Positions 16,628 to 26,242 of a stretch of DNA of 64,000 nucleotides are shown one piece after another. This DNA comes from Streptacidiphilus fuscans (GTDB taxonomy: Bacteria; Actinomycetota; Actinomycetes; Streptomycetales; Streptomycetaceae). How positions within the stretch are numbered: position 1 is the first letter of the stretch; the number at the start of each line of letters is the position of its first letter. The notes under the pieces were generated by a model. It worked only from the letters and a program-made list of their open reading frames with translations, did no database searches and was not told the origin of the DNA. The stretch lies in assembly GCF_015690355.1 (NCBI RefSeq), contig NZ_JADPRT010000013.1, forward strand, positions 1-64,000, in the 5' to 3' direction. Made by a program: the position numbers and the translations under genes.

Positions 16628-17353
16628 TCACTCCGACAGCGCATCAACCACTCTCTGCAACGCGACGTCCGCTCCGCCGACGATCGCGTCGCCGTGGCCG
16701 AAGCAGGCGATGTCGACGGAGTCGAGCCGGGGCAGGCGCTTCAGCGACTCCCCCGCCTGTCTGCGGTTGACGTTGAAGATGCCGCGCATGGTGTGGCCCT
16801 CCACGTTGGCGACCGTGTCGCCGAGAAAGATCACGCCGTGCTCCGGCAGGTGGAACGCCGCGCTCCCCGGTGTGTGGCCCGGGAGGGCGACGATGCGCGT
16901 ACCGCCGCCGAAGGCCAGGGTGTCGCCGTCGTCCAGATCCGTGATCGCCTTGACCGGTGGCACGTCCGGCATCGGCGGCAGGTTGGCGTGGAACTCGCGC
17001 TCCCACTCCGGCGCGTCGGAGAGGTCCGGCGGGATCACCGGTGTCTCGCCGCGGACGACCGCCGCGTCGAGCCGGTGGGCGAGGATCTCGACCCCGCCCC
17101 AGGCGGCGACCTCCGCCGCCGCGCCCGCGTGGTCGCGGTGGAAGTGGGTCAGCAGCAGGCGGCGCACGTCGCCCGGCTCGGCGCCGAGCCCGCGCAAGGC
17201 CGCGGCGATCCCCGCGCCCGAGCCGACAGGACCTGCGTCGATCAGCGACACCCCGCCGTCCTCGTCGCGCCAGACATAGCCCTGACCGACCCGGAAGTTC
17301 AGCTGGTGCAGGCGCCCCGGAAGCAGTTCGACGACCTCGATGTCCGTGTCCAT
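16628..17353 (-). CDS. MBL-fold metallo-hydrolase
   Basis: This 241-residue metallo-beta-lactamase-fold hydrolase has the metal motif THFHRDH (His70, His72, Asp74, His75), then LPGHTPGSAAF and FLGDT carrying later ligands, and a final GHGD. The family is functionally broad (thioesters, lactones, glyoxalase II-like substrates), so the substrate is unknown. The start MDTDIEVVELLPG at 17353 fits the fold; GAAGG lies very close to it, so translation initiation may be weak. It converges on sbcC across repeat copy C. Confidence 0.82.
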   Translation of the reverse strand: MDTDIEVVELLPGRLHQLNFRVGQGYVWRDEDGGVSLIDAGPVGSGAGIAAALRGLGAEPGDVRRLLLTHFHRDHAGAAAEVAAWGGVEILAHRLDAAVVRGETPVIPPDLSDAPEWEREFHANLPPMPDVPPVKAITDLDDGDTLAFGGGTRIVALPGHTPGSAAFHLPEHGVIFLGDTVANVEGHTMRGIFNVNRRQAGESLKRLPRLDSVDIACFGHGDAIVGGADVALQRVVDALSE

Positions 17354-17444
17354 ACCTTCACCGTAGGCCTGGTGCGCGCGCCACGTCGGAATCGTTCGCC
17401 AACGGCACAACCACGCGGGCCGCCAACCGACTTCGGAACGCGAA

Positions 17445-17480
17445 GAGGCCCCTGCCGCACGGGGGGACGGGAGGGGCCTC
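17445..17480 (-). terminator. Terminator hairpin after tex
   Basis: GAGGCCCCT (17445-17453) and AGGGGCCTC (17472-17480) form a perfect 9-bp stem with an 18-nt loop, 114 bp beyond the tex stop and 90 bp before the MBL start. It separates the two minus-strand transcription units. Confidence 0.6.
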
Positions 17481-17593
17481 GACACTCATCGTACGAGCTG
17501 TCGGACCGTCACCAGTGCCAAATCCACGTCAGGATTCACTGAGCCATCGATTACTGGCAAGGTTGACGGTCCCATCTGTACTGTTCATGACCG

Positions 17594-20086
17594 CTATTTC
17601 GCCAAACCGGCGCGTCGCAGGGCGTCCGCCATCGCGCTGTTGGCGATCCCGCCGTCGCGCGGGGCCGGAGTACGGCGGTCGCCGCCGCCGCGACGGTCCC
17701 GGTTGCCGCCCTGACCGCCTTGCCCGCCCTGACCGCCTTGCCCGCCCTGACCGCGGTTCTGGCCGCCGCCCTGGCCCTGACCACCCTGCCCAGGGCCGCC
17801 CTGTCCCTGGCCACCCTGACGCTGCCCACCCGGCCGCTGGCCGCGCTCGCGACGCTCGCCGCGCTCACCGCGGTCACCCCGGTCGCCGCGCTCGCCGCGC
17901 TCGCCGCCCGGCTGGGCGTCGTCGTCCAGGCGCAGCGTCAACGAGATGCGCTTGCGCGGGATGTCCACGTCCAGCACCTTCACGGTGACGATGTCGCCCG
18001 ACTTGACCACCTCGCGCGGGTCCTTGACGAAGGTCTTCGACAGCGCGGAGACGTGCACCAGGCCGTCCTGGTGGACGCCGATGTCGACGAAGGCACCGAA
18101 CGCGGCGACGTTGGTGACCGTGCCCTCCAGGACCATGCCCGGTGTGAGGTCGCCCAGCTTCTCGACGCCCTCCTTGAAGGCGGCGGTCTTGAACGCCGGA
18201 CGCGGGTCGCGGCCGGGCTTCTCCAGCTCGCCCAGGATGTCGACGACCGTCGGCACACCGAAGGTGTCGTCGGCGAAGTCGGACGGCTTGAGCGCGCGCA
18301 GCTTCGCGCCGTCGCCGATCAGCGCCTTGAGCTCGCCGCCGGTCGCGGTCAGGATCCGGCGGACCACCGGGTAGGCCTCGGGGTGGACGCTGGAGGCGTC
18401 CAGCGGGTCCTCGCCGCCGGGGATCCGAAGGAAGCCCGCGCACTGCTCGAAGGCCTTCGGGCCGAGCCGCGCGACGTTCTTCAGCTCCTTGCGGCTGTGG
18501 AACGGGCCGTTGGCGTCGCGGTGGGCGACGATGTTGTCCGCCAGGCCCGCGCCGATGCCGGAGACGCGGGTCAGCAGCGGCGCGGAGGCCGTGTTGACGT
18601 CGACGCCGACGCCGTTGACGCAGTCCTCGACCACCGCGTCCAGCGAGCGCGACAGCTTGGTCTCGGAGATGTCGTGCTGGTACTGGCCGACGCCGATCGA
18701 CTTGGGGTCGATCTTGACCAGCTCGGCCAGCGGGTCCTGGAGACGGCGGGCGATGGAGACCGCGCCGCGGATGGAGACGTTGAGCTCCGGCAGCTCCTGC
18801 GAGGCGAAGGCGGAGGCCGAGTAGACCGACGCGCCCGCCTCGGAGACGACCGCCTTGGTGAGCTTCAGCTCCGGGTGACGCTTGATCAGGTCCAGTGCCA
18901 GCTTGTCCGTCTCGCGGGAGGCGGTGCCGTTGCCGATGGCGATCAGGTCGACCTTGTGCGCCGCGCAGAGCTTGGCCAGCGTGGCGATCGACTCGTCCCA
19001 CTTGTTGGCCGGGACGTGCGGGTGGATGGTGTCGTGCGCGACGACCTTGCCCGTCGCGTCCACCACGGCGACCTTGACGCCGGTGCGGAAGCCCGGGTCC
19101 AGGCCGAGGGTGGCGCGGGTGCCGGCGGGGGCGGCGAGCAGCAGGTCGCGCAGGTTGGCGGCGAAGACGCGGACCGCCTCGTCCTCGGCCTCGGTGCGCA
19201 GGCGCAGCCTCAGGTCGATGCCGAGGTGGACCAGGATGCGCGTGCGCCAGGCCCAACGGACGGTGTCCTGAAGCCACTTGTCGGCCGGGCGGCCCCGCTC
19301 GGCGATGTCGAAGCGGTTGGCGATGCGGGACTCGTAGCCACCGGGCGCCTCGGCGTCGGCCTCGTCGGCGTAGGGCTCCATGGTGAGTTCGAGCACGTCC
19401 TCCTTCTCGCCGCGCAGCATGGCCAGCACGCGGTGGGAGGGCAGCTTGACGTAGGGCTCGGCGAAGTCGAAGTAGTCGGCGAACTTGGCGCCGTCCTGCT
19501 CCTTGCCGTCGCGGACCTTGGCGGCCAGCCGGCCGCGGCCCCACATCCGCTCGCGCAGCTCGCCGATCAGGTCGGCGTCCTCGCCGAAGCGCTCGACCAG
19601 GATGGCGCGGGCGCCGTCCAGCGCGGCGGCGGCGTCGGCGACGTTCTCGCCGAGGTACGCGGCGGCCTCCGCCTGCGGGTCGCGCGTCGGGTCGCCGAGG
19701 AGCGCGTCGGCGAGCGGCTCCAGGCCGTTCTCGCGGGCGATCTGCGCCTTAGTGCGGCGCTTGGGCTTGAACGGGAGGTAGATGTCCTCCAGGCGCGCCT
19801 TGGAGTCGGCGGCACGGATCTGCGCTTCCAGGGCCTCGTCGAGCTTGCCCTGGCTGCGGATCGACTCCAGGATCGCGGCCCGGCGCTCCTCCAGCTCGCG
19901 CAGGTAGCGCAGGCGCTCCTCCAGGGTGCGCAGCTGGGCGTCGTCGAGCGACCCCGTCGCCTCCTTGCGGTACCGGGCGATGAAGGGGACGGTCGCCCCT
20001 CCGTCGAGCAGTTCCACGGCGGACTGCACCTGTGCGGGACGGACGCCGAGCTCGTCGGCGATGGTCTGCTCAATCGACAGGGTCAC
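17594..20086 (-). CDS. tex: RNA-binding transcription accessory protein Tex
   Basis: This 830-residue Tex protein, a nucleic-acid-binding relative of Spt6, shows an N-terminal helical region (VPFIARYRKEATGSLDD), a YqgF/RNase-H-like domain near 318-430 (LGLDPGFRTGVKVAVVD), tandem helix-hairpin-helix motifs (about 495-552, LLTRVSGIGAGLADNIVAHR) and an S1 domain (about 645-717, GMVLEGTVTNVAAFGAFVDI). The tail from about 728 to 800 is an Arg/Gly then Gly/Gln-rich low-complexity region, ending in NSAMADALRRAGLAK. Such a tail is not part of the core family and may add RNA binding. The GTG start at 20086 has only a weak ribosome-binding site. Confidence 0.93.
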   Translation of the reverse strand: MTLSIEQTIADELGVRPAQVQSAVELLDGGATVPFIARYRKEATGSLDDAQLRTLEERLRYLRELEERRAAILESIRSQGKLDEALEAQIRAADSKARLEDIYLPFKPKRRTKAQIARENGLEPLADALLGDPTRDPQAEAAAYLGENVADAAAALDGARAILVERFGEDADLIGELRERMWGRGRLAAKVRDGKEQDGAKFADYFDFAEPYVKLPSHRVLAMLRGEKEDVLELTMEPYADEADAEAPGGYESRIANRFDIAERGRPADKWLQDTVRWAWRTRILVHLGIDLRLRLRTEAEDEAVRVFAANLRDLLLAAPAGTRATLGLDPGFRTGVKVAVVDATGKVVAHDTIHPHVPANKWDESIATLAKLCAAHKVDLIAIGNGTASRETDKLALDLIKRHPELKLTKAVVSEAGASVYSASAFASQELPELNVSIRGAVSIARRLQDPLAELVKIDPKSIGVGQYQHDISETKLSRSLDAVVEDCVNGVGVDVNTASAPLLTRVSGIGAGLADNIVAHRDANGPFHSRKELKNVARLGPKAFEQCAGFLRIPGGEDPLDASSVHPEAYPVVRRILTATGGELKALIGDGAKLRALKPSDFADDTFGVPTVVDILGELEKPGRDPRPAFKTAAFKEGVEKLGDLTPGMVLEGTVTNVAAFGAFVDIGVHQDGLVHVSALSKTFVKDPREVVKSGDIVTVKVLDVDIPRKRISLTLRLDDDAQPGGERGERGDRGDRGERGERRERGQRPGGQRQGGQGQGGPGQGGQGQGGGQNRGQGGQGGQGGQGGQGGNRDRRGGGDRRTPAPRDGGIANSAMADALRRAGLAK

Positions 20087-20195
20087 TCTTGGTTACCGCT
20101 CTCTCGCTGGGTACTTGCGGCAGCATTCTGTCCCGATCGGCGCGGCGAGGAAAACCACCTCGCGTTCGGGCGGGTCGCGGTGTCAGGATCGCGCC

Positions 20196-20687
20196 ATGCA
20201 GATCCGCGAGGCGACGGACGCCGACTGGGCGTCCATCTGGCCGTTCTTCCACGCGATCACGGCCGCCGGGGAGACCTTCACCTATCCGACGGACGTCGAC
20301 GAGCCGACCGGCCGCGCGATGTGGATGGTCCGCGCGCCGGGCCGTGTCGTCGTCGCGGTGGACGAGGACGGCACGGTCCTCGGCACAGCGAACATGTACG
20401 CCAACAAGATGGGCCCGGGCGCGCACATCGCCAGCGGCAGCTTCATGGTCGCCCCCGAACACTCCGGCCACGGCGTCGGCCGCGCGCTGTGCACCTACCT
20501 GCTGGCGTGGGCGCGTGAACACGGCTTCCGCGGGGTCCAGTTCAACGCGGTGGCGGCGAGCAACACGCGTGCGGTGGGGCTGTACGAGTCGCTCGGCTTC
20601 GAGGTCATGACGACGATCCCGGAGGGGTTCCACCACCCGACGCTGGGTTACGTCGGGCTGCACATCATGTACCAGCGGCTCGTCTGA
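20196..20687 (+). CDS. GNAT-family N-acetyltransferase
   Basis: This 163-residue GNAT protein has the acetyl-CoA binding segment SFMVAPEHSGHGVGRALCTY and the C-terminal signature NAVAASNTRAVGLYESLGFE. The substrate is unknown; related proteins acetylate small amines or phosphinothricin-like compounds. The ATG at 20196 has AGGA 9 nt upstream and gives the standard MQIREATDADW start; a longer upstream frame would enter tex. It is divergent from tex (109 bp) and convergent with the Uma2 gene 12 bp away. Confidence 0.85.
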   Translation: MQIREATDADWASIWPFFHAITAAGETFTYPTDVDEPTGRAMWMVRAPGRVVVAVDEDGTVLGTANMYANKMGPGAHIASGSFMVAPEHSGHGVGRALCTYLLAWAREHGFRGVQFNAVAASNTRAVGLYESLGFEVMTTIPEGFHHPTLGYVGLHIMYQRLV

Positions 20688-20699
20688 CGGCGGGCACCG

Positions 20700-21296
20700 T
20701 CAGTCCTGGTACATCCGGAAGCCCGACGTGTCGACCGTCCACGGGCCGACGACGATGCGGTCGCCGAAGGTGTACGGCACGGCCTTGCGGTAGCAGATGC
20801 CGTCCGGCCCCTGGCTGGACTCGGAGTACACCATCCCATCGCCCTTGCGCGGGTCGACGATCATATAGACGGGGATGCCCATCGCCGGGTAGTCCCGGGC
20901 CTTGACCTCAAGGTCGTTGCGGGGATTGCTCGGGGAGACGACCTCTGCGGCAAGGAGGACGACACGGCTGCTGACGCGCGCCCCCACCGCGTCGACCTCG
21001 GACTCGGGGACGATCATCAGGTCGGGGACCTTGCGCAGCCCGCTGACGGGGTCCTCGGTGTCCGTGTCGGAGAACGCGGCCACACCGGCGTCCTGCTGCT
21101 CGATCTGACGCCGGAGCCGCAACACGTTGACGCCGTGCTGACCGCTGGGGCTCATCATCATGACGGTGACCTGGCCGTCGGTGATCTCGACCTTCCAGTG
21201 CTCCTGCTGGCGGTCGGCCACCTCGGCGAGCTCGTCCGCAACGGCACGCAGCCGTGCGAGCTCCTCGGGAGCCGGCTGAGGACGGTTGTCGGTCAT
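20700..21296 (-). CDS. Uma2-family (DUF820) PD-(D/E)XK nuclease-like protein
   Basis: This 198-residue protein shows the DUF820/Uma2 pattern: VPDLMIVPESE with the catalytic Asp, then AAEVVSPSNPRNDLEVKARD carrying Glu and Lys, and YPAMGIPVYMIVDP. The fold is that of restriction-like endonucleases, but cellular roles are largely unknown; Streptomycetes carry many paralogues. It lies 36 bp downstream of the thioesterase gene on the same strand and may be co-transcribed. Confidence 0.85.
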   Translation of the reverse strand: MTDNRPQPAPEELARLRAVADELAEVADRQQEHWKVEITDGQVTVMMMSPSGQHGVNVLRLRRQIEQQDAGVAAFSDTDTEDPVSGLRKVPDLMIVPESEVDAVGARVSSRVVLLAAEVVSPSNPRNDLEVKARDYPAMGIPVYMIVDPRKGDGMVYSESSQGPDGICYRKAVPYTFGDRIVVGPWTVDTSGFRMYQD

Positions 21297-21332
21297 GCCC
21301 TCAGCCTATAGCCGCCGTCCGGCCCCGCCGCG

Positions 21333-22175
21333 TCAGCGCGGGACGACGGCCAACTGCCGCGACTGCGCCACCAGGCGGTCGCGGGAGTCCCAGATCTCGC
21401 AGTCCTCCTCCAGATAGCCGCCGGCGAGGTTGCGGGTGGAGTGGGTGATGCGGAGCCAGCCCGGGGCGGGGAGGGCCCGGATGTGGGCGGTGAGTTCGAC
21501 GGTTGGGGTCCAGCCGAAGAGGCCGAGGTCGAAGGTGACCGGCGGGAGCGCGTCGAGGGCGAAGAGGAGCGAGAGCGGGTCGGGCTCGCGGCCGTCGGCG
21601 AGGCGGAACCAGCCCTGGATCCGGCCCTCCCCGGAGGGCTTGCCCAGCGCCCAGCCGACGTAGGCCGGGTCGAGGCGGAGGTCGATCCGCTCCAGCATGT
21701 TGGCGGAGGCGAGGAACTCCGGCGGGGCGTGCTCGGTGCCGACGCACTGCTCGACCGGCGGCAGCTTCGGCGGCGTGGCGCTGGTGCGGACGTCCTCGTC
21801 GGCGCGGGCCAGGTCGCCGAAGTGCGCCAGCACGCGCAGTCGTTCGAGCGTGCGGCCCTCGTCGTCGGCCTGCAGCAGCGAGGCCTGGCCGGTGGAGTGG
21901 CTCCGGGCGGCGCGCACGGTCTCCACGCGCAGCTCGGCCGGGCCGGGGCGGGAGGCGCTGACGTAGTAGCCGCTGACCGAGACGGGGTACGGGTGCAGAC
22001 CCCGTGCTGCCGCGAAGTGCTCGCCGATGGAGCGCGCCGCGAGGGAGAGCAGCAGGCCGCCGTTGATGCCGCCGCCGATCTGCCAGCCCTTGTCCAGTTC
22101 GGTGTCGAAGACGCTGCTGTCGACGGCCTCGTCGGGACGGCGGACGACGGCGGTACCCTCGTCGAACTCGCTCAC
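21333..22175 (-). CDS. Thioesterase-family protein (double hot dog)
   Basis: This 280-residue protein resembles TesB-like/4HBT_3 acyl-CoA thioesterases with two fused hot-dog domains: WQIGGGINGGLLLSLAARSI near the start of the first, and a second domain around LFALDALPPVTFDLGLFGWT, LTAHIRALPAPGWLRI and CEIWDSRDRLVAQSRQLAVV. It should hydrolyse acyl-CoA of unknown chain length. The GTG at 22175 has GGGAG at 6-nt spacing. It is divergent from an SDR gene, with a TTAC-N6-GTAG motif between them. Confidence 0.8.
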   Translation of the reverse strand: MSEFDEGTAVVRRPDEAVDSSVFDTELDKGWQIGGGINGGLLLSLAARSIGEHFAAARGLHPYPVSVSGYYVSASRPGPAELRVETVRAARSHSTGQASLLQADDEGRTLERLRVLAHFGDLARADEDVRTSATPPKLPPVEQCVGTEHAPPEFLASANMLERIDLRLDPAYVGWALGKPSGEGRIQGWFRLADGREPDPLSLLFALDALPPVTFDLGLFGWTPTVELTAHIRALPAPGWLRITHSTRNLAGGYLEEDCEIWDSRDRLVAQSRQLAVVPR

Positions 22176-22199
22176 GGTGCACTCCCACCACTCACTAAG

Positions 22200-22213
22200 T
22201 TACTTATCAGTAG
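22200..22213. promoter_or_regulatory. Candidate operator (TTACT-N4-AGTAG), thioesterase/SDR divergent promoter
   Basis: TTACTTATCAGTAG contains the inverted repeat TACT-TATC-AGTA and sits in an A/T-rich patch between the two divergent starts (22175 and 22272). It resembles TTACTCTCTAGTAA at 44515 in front of the thiolase/FabG pair. Confidence 0.45.
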
Positions 22214-22271
22214 CTAACTATACCTTCGCTGTCGCTTCCAACGTCAAGGCGCATCTGCTACCACCACAGGC

Positions 22272-23054
22272 ATGCTTCCTCATGCTTATGCGCTGGACGG
22301 ACGGGTGGCCATCGTGACGGGCGCGGGCAGCGGCATCGGGCGGGCCACCGCCCGGGTGCTGGCCGAGGCGGGGGCGCGCGTCGTCTGCGCCGACCTCGAC
22401 GGCGAGGCGGCCACCGCCACCGCCAAGGAGTGCGACGGCATCCCGGCCGCCGTGGACGTGTCCCGCCGGGCGGCCGTCTTCGCCCTGGTCGAGAGCACCG
22501 CCGAGCAGCAGGGCCGGCTCGACATCCTCTGCAACGTCGCCGGGGTGATCCGCACCGGGCTGGTCGTCGACGTCCCCGAGGAGGACCTCGACGCGGTGAT
22601 GGACGTCAACTTCAAGGGCACCTTTCACACCTGCCAGGCGGCGGCGCGGATCATGTGCGCGCAGGGCGGCGGAGCCGTCGTCAACACCGCGTCGGGCGCG
22701 GTGGACAGCGCCACACCCGAGATCATGAGCTACTCGGCGTCCAAGGCGGCCGTGGTCCAGTTGACGAAGAACCTCGCCGCCGAGGTCGGCCGCTACGGCG
22801 TGCGGGTCAACGCGGTCGCACCCGGACTGGTGCGCACCGCGATGACCGCGCGTCACTACCTGCGCCCCGACGGCAGCGTGGACGAGACCGCCCGCGCCGC
22901 CGGGGAGAAGCCGCTGCGGCGGATGTCGCCGCTCGGCCTGATCGGCGAGCCCGAGGACATCGCCTACGCCATCCACTACCTGGTCAGCGATGCCGCCCGG
23001 TTCGTGACCGGACAGATCCTGCGTCCCAACGGCGGCGTGGCGATGCCCTGGTGA
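22272..23054 (+). CDS. SDR-family oxidoreductase (FabG-like)
   Basis: This 260-residue classical short-chain dehydrogenase has the cofactor motif TGAGSGIG near residues 16-23, structural NVAG, catalytic Ser in VVNTASGAV and the YSASK catalytic Tyr/Lys. The aspartate at the end of beta-2 (CADLDG) suggests NAD(H) preference, an inference from family rules. The substrate is unknown; a 3-hydroxyacyl-CoA or alcohol is plausible given the divergent thioesterase. Two other in-frame ATGs follow the first within 20 bp, so the exact start may be a few residues later. Confidence 0.85.
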   Translation: MLPHAYALDGRVAIVTGAGSGIGRATARVLAEAGARVVCADLDGEAATATAKECDGIPAAVDVSRRAAVFALVESTAEQQGRLDILCNVAGVIRTGLVVDVPEEDLDAVMDVNFKGTFHTCQAAARIMCAQGGGAVVNTASGAVDSATPEIMSYSASKAAVVQLTKNLAAEVGRYGVRVNAVAPGLVRTAMTARHYLRPDGSVDETARAAGEKPLRRMSPLGLIGEPEDIAYAIHYLVSDAARFVTGQILRPNGGVAMPW

Positions 23055-23085
23055 GGCCTCGTCCGATCGGGGGTCGGCCGATACC

Positions 23086-24732
23086 TCAGCGCCCGCGCAG
23101 CTCGCGGTAGCGGATGGCCAGACCGGCCGTGGAGGAGTCCAGCGCGTCCAGGCCGGTGCCCTCGACGAGCGCGGGCTCGATCCGCTTGGCCAGGACCTTG
23201 CCGAGCTCGACGCCCCACTGGTCGAAGGAGTCGATGTTCCAGATCGCGCCCTGGACGAAGACCTTGTGCTCGTAGAGCGCGATCAGCTGGCCCAGCACGG
23301 ACGGGGTCAGCTCCGGCGCCAGGATCGTCGTCGTCGGGTGGTTGCCCTTGAAGGTCTTGTGCGGCACCAGCTCCTCGGCCACGCCCTCGGCGCGGACCTC
23401 CTCCGGCGTCTTACCGAAGGCCAGCGCCTGGCCCTGGGCGAAGAGGTTGGCCATCAGCAGGTCGTGCTGCGCGACCAGACCGGGAGCCAGGTCGGCGACG
23501 GGGTTGGCGAAGCCGATCAGGTCGGCCGGGATCACCTTGGTGCCCTGGTGCAGCAGCTGGTAGTACGCGTGCTGGCCGTTGGTGCCGGGCGTGCCCCAGA
23601 CGACCGGGCCGGTCTGCCAGTGCACCGGCTCACCGTCGCGCTGGACGGACTTGCCGTTGGACTCCATGTCCAGCTGCTGCAGGTAGGCGGTGAACTTGGA
23701 CAAGTAGTGCGAGTACGGCAGCACGGCGTGCGCCTGGGCGTCGAAGAACGCCCCGTACCAGACACCGAGGAGGCCGAGCAGCAGCGGCACGTTCTGCTCC
23801 GGCGGCGCGGTGCGGAAGTGCTCGTCGACCAGGCGGAAGCCCTCCAGCATCTCCTCGAACGCCTCCGGGCCGATGGCGATCATCAGCGAGAGGCCGATGG
23901 CGGAGTCGTAGGAGTAGCGACCGCCGACCCAGTCCCAGAACTCGAACATGTTGGCCACGTCGATGCCGAACTCCGCCACCTTCTCGGCGTTGGTCGACAG
24001 CGCGACGAAGTGCTTGGCGACGGCGCTCTGGTCGGCGTGCAGCTCGGTGAGCAGCCAGTTGCGGGCGCTGGTGGCGTTGGTGACGGTCTCGATGGTGGTG
24101 AACGTCTTGGAAGCGACGATGAACAGCGTCTCCTCGGCGTCCAGGTCGCGGACGGCCTCGTGCAGGTCGGCGCCGTCGACGTTGGAGACGAAACGCACCG
24201 TCAGGTCGCGGTCGCTGAAGCTGCGCAGCACCTCGTAGGCCATGGCCGGGCCCAGGTCCGAGCCGCCGATGCCGATGTTGACGATGTTGCGGATCCGCTT
24301 GCCGGTGTGACCGGTCCACTCGCCGGACCGGATCCGGCGGGAGAAGTCGGCCATCTTGTCGAGCACGGCGTGGACCTCGGGGACCACGTTGACGCCGTCG
24401 ACCTCGATCACCGCGCCCCGGGGCGCGCGCAGCGCGGTGTGCAGCACGGCGCGGTTCTCGGTGATGTTGATCTTCTCGCCCCGGAACATGGCGTCCCTGA
24501 GGGCCGCGACACCACGGACCTTCGCGAGCTCACGCAGCAGCGCGAGGGTCTCGTCGGTGACGAGGTGCTTCGAGTAGTCGACGTGCAGGTCGCCGACCTG
24601 CGCCGTGTAGGACTCGCCGCGCTTGGGATCCTCGGCGAACAGCGTGCGCAGGTGGGTGTCCCCCAGCGACGCGCGGTGTTCCCGCAGCGAGTCCCAGACC
24701 GGCAGCTGGTCCAGACGCGTTCCCTCAGCCAT
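23086..24732 (-). CDS. pgi: Glucose-6-phosphate isomerase
   Basis: This 548-residue enzyme interconverts glucose 6-phosphate and fructose 6-phosphate in the cytosol. Signatures present are [31 protein letters not shown] for phosphate binding, [39 protein letters not shown] and the C-terminal [15 protein letters not shown] with the conserved Lys. The ATG at 24732 is preferred over an in-frame GTG at 24738 because GGAG lies 8 nt upstream of the ATG and only 2 nt from the GTG. It is monocistronic by context, with repeat copy D upstream. Confidence 0.96.
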   Translation of the reverse strand: MAEGTRLDQLPVWDSLREHRASLGDTHLRTLFAEDPKRGESYTAQVGDLHVDYSKHLVTDETLALLRELAKVRGVAALRDAMFRGEKINITENRAVLHTALRAPRGAVIEVDGVNVVPEVHAVLDKMADFSRRIRSGEWTGHTGKRIRNIVNIGIGGSDLGPAMAYEVLRSFSDRDLTVRFVSNVDGADLHEAVRDLDAEETLFIVASKTFTTIETVTNATSARNWLLTELHADQSAVAKHFVALSTNAEKVAEFGIDVANMFEFWDWVGGRYSYDSAIGLSLMIAIGPEAFEEMLEGFRLVDEHFRTAPPEQNVPLLLGLLGVWYGAFFDAQAHAVLPYSHYLSKFTAYLQQLDMESNGKSVQRDGEPVHWQTGPVVWGTPGTNGQHAYYQLLHQGTKVIPADLIGFANPVADLAPGLVAQHDLLMANLFAQGQALAFGKTPEEVRAEGVAEELVPHKTFKGNHPTTTILAPELTPSVLGQLIALYEHKVFVQGAIWNIDSFDQWGVELGKVLAKRIEPALVEGTGLDALDSSTAGLAIRYRELRGR

Positions 24733-24794
24733 GCGCACTACTCCATCCTGAATACGGTCGTCGGGACGAGCCTATGCGTTCGAGCAGACAGGAG

Positions 24795-24994
24795 GTTGCA
24801 ACCCGATAGGGGCGCGGGGAGAACTGTGCGCGAAGAGCACGTTGCACTACCTCAGGGGCGCGGGGAACTGCGCGAGACACCACCCTGTGCGGATGGCTCT
24901 GCGCGTTGAGGACCATCCGCATGCCGGTGGCTTGGTGCGCCCACGCGGCGGAGCCGCACATCAGCAGAGCCCCGCGCCCCCGAGGTAGTGCAAC
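24795..24994. repeat. Dispersed intergenic repeat, copy D (rearranged)
   Basis: It begins with GTTGCAACCCGATAGGGGCG and an interrupted G-rich arm, restarts with GTTGCACTACCTCAGGGGCG and an M2 left arm, then has the core in the opposite orientation (TGCGGATGGCTCTGCGCGTT) and ends in an inverted M1 (CGGCGGAGCCGCACATCAGC ... GTGCAAC). It is the only copy not between convergent genes: it separates the 3' end of the histidine kinase gene from the pgi promoter. Confidence 0.75.
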
Positions 24995-25021
24995 TTCCCC
25001 TCGCCCCGGACTTTCCGCCAG

Positions 25022-26242
25022 TTACCGTGCGGCGCCCGTCAACGGCAGACTCAAGCGGACCTTGAAGCCCCCGTCCGCCGTCGGCCCAGCGGCGAGCGTG
25101 CCTCCGAGGAGCGCGGCGCGTTCGCGGAGGCCGACGATGCCGTGGCCGCCGCCGGGCAGTGGTTCCCAGGAGGTCACCGCGGGTTCCGCCGGGTCCGGGG
25201 CGAGCTCCGGCGGCGAGCTGTTCGTGACCGCGACCCGGAGCGAGTCGTCGCGGAGTTCCACGCGGACCTGCGTCTCCGCGCCCGGCGCGTGCTTGCGGGC
25301 GTTGGTCAGGGCCTCCTGGACCGTGCGGTACGCGGCGCGTTCGATCGGCTCGGGCAGGACCGGCATGTCGCCGTTCGCGTAGCCGACGACCTCCAGCGCG
25401 GCGCCCGCCTCGGACTCCGCGACCAGGCGCGGCAGATCGGTCAGGCGCGGCTGCGGGACCAATTCGGTCGGGCCCGCGCCCGCCGCCCGCAGCACGAGGA
25501 TCATGCTGCGCAGCTCCTCCAGCGTCGCGACCGCGAGGCCGCGCATCGTGCCGGCGACCTCGCGGACGCCCGGGTCGGTCGCGGTGACCTGGAGCGCGCC
25601 CGCCTGAACGGCGATCAGTCCGGCCTGGTGCGAGACGACGTCGTGCATCTCACGGGCGATCCGCGCCCGTTCCCGTGCGATGACCGTCTGCGCGTGCAGC
25701 TCGCGTTCGTGGTCGCGCAGGGTGGCCAGCTCGACGATCCGCGCGGAGAGCGCCTCCCTGGTCTGCAGCAGCAGACCGAGCGCGGTCGGCCCTATCGAGA
25801 ACATCACGGCGTAGATCAGCTGCTGGATGTGGTCGCTGGCCGACTCCGTCAGGACCTTGCTGATCGGCCACGGCAGGAAGATCCCGATGCCGACGACGGC
25901 CGCCGCGACCCACGCCTGCCAGTCCACCCGGCGTGAGCGGGCGACCGTGTAGAGCGCGACCAGCGAAGCGACCAGCGCGGTTCCGGCGAAGAGGCCGGTG
26001 AGGGTGCCGAAGAGGACCAGCCGCGGCCAGCGGCGGCGGCCGGCCAGCACCACGCAGGAGACCATGGAGGCCCAGAAGGTCCAGTCCTTCTTGCCCGGGT
26101 AGTTCAGCCCGGCGTCCAGGAACGCCGCGGCCATCAGCACCAGGGTGATCGCGCCGTCGCGCACCGGCTTCGGGAGCCGCATCACCCAGGCCTTGATCCG
26201 TCTGCCGAAACGCACGGCCCAGAGCTGGAGCCGACGTCTCAC
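25022..26242 (-). CDS. Sensor histidine kinase, NarX/DesK (HisKA_3) type
   Basis: This 406-residue kinase has about five N-terminal TM segments, then the HisKA_3 phosphoacceptor RARIAREMHDVVSHQAGLIA (His in EMHDVV) and the ATPase motifs VQEALTNARKHAPGAE and GHGIVGLRERAALLGGTL. The sensor region has no recognised ligand domain, so the signal may be membrane-borne. The GTG at 26242 overlaps the response-regulator stop as GTGA, typical of this two-component arrangement with the regulator first. Confidence 0.92.
   Translation of the reverse strand: MRRRLQLWAVRFGRRIKAWVMRLPKPVRDGAITLVLMAAAFLDAGLNYPGKKDWTFWASMVSCVVLAGRRRWPRLVLFGTLTGLFAGTALVASLVALYTVARSRRVDWQAWVAAAVVGIGIFLPWPISKVLTESASDHIQQLIYAVMFSIGPTALGLLLQTREALSARIVELATLRDHERELHAQTVIARERARIAREMHDVVSHQAGLIAVQAGALQVTATDPGVREVAGTMRGLAVATLEELRSMILVLRAAGAGPTELVPQPRLTDLPRLVAESEAGAALEVVGYANGDMPVLPEPIERAAYRTVQEALTNARKHAPGAETQVRVELRDDSLRVAVTNSSPPELAPDPAEPAVTSWEPLPGGGHGIVGLRERAALLGGTLAAGPTADGGFKVRLSLPLTGAAR

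Noticed and set aside
17710-17850. Regular short repeats suggestive of CRISPR
   Set aside because: They are in-frame Gly/Gln codons of the Tex tail, without unique spacers of constant length.
17720-20518. Long plus-strand open frame opposite tex
   Set aside because: Mirror of the tex codon bias; low-complexity composition and no recognisable domain.
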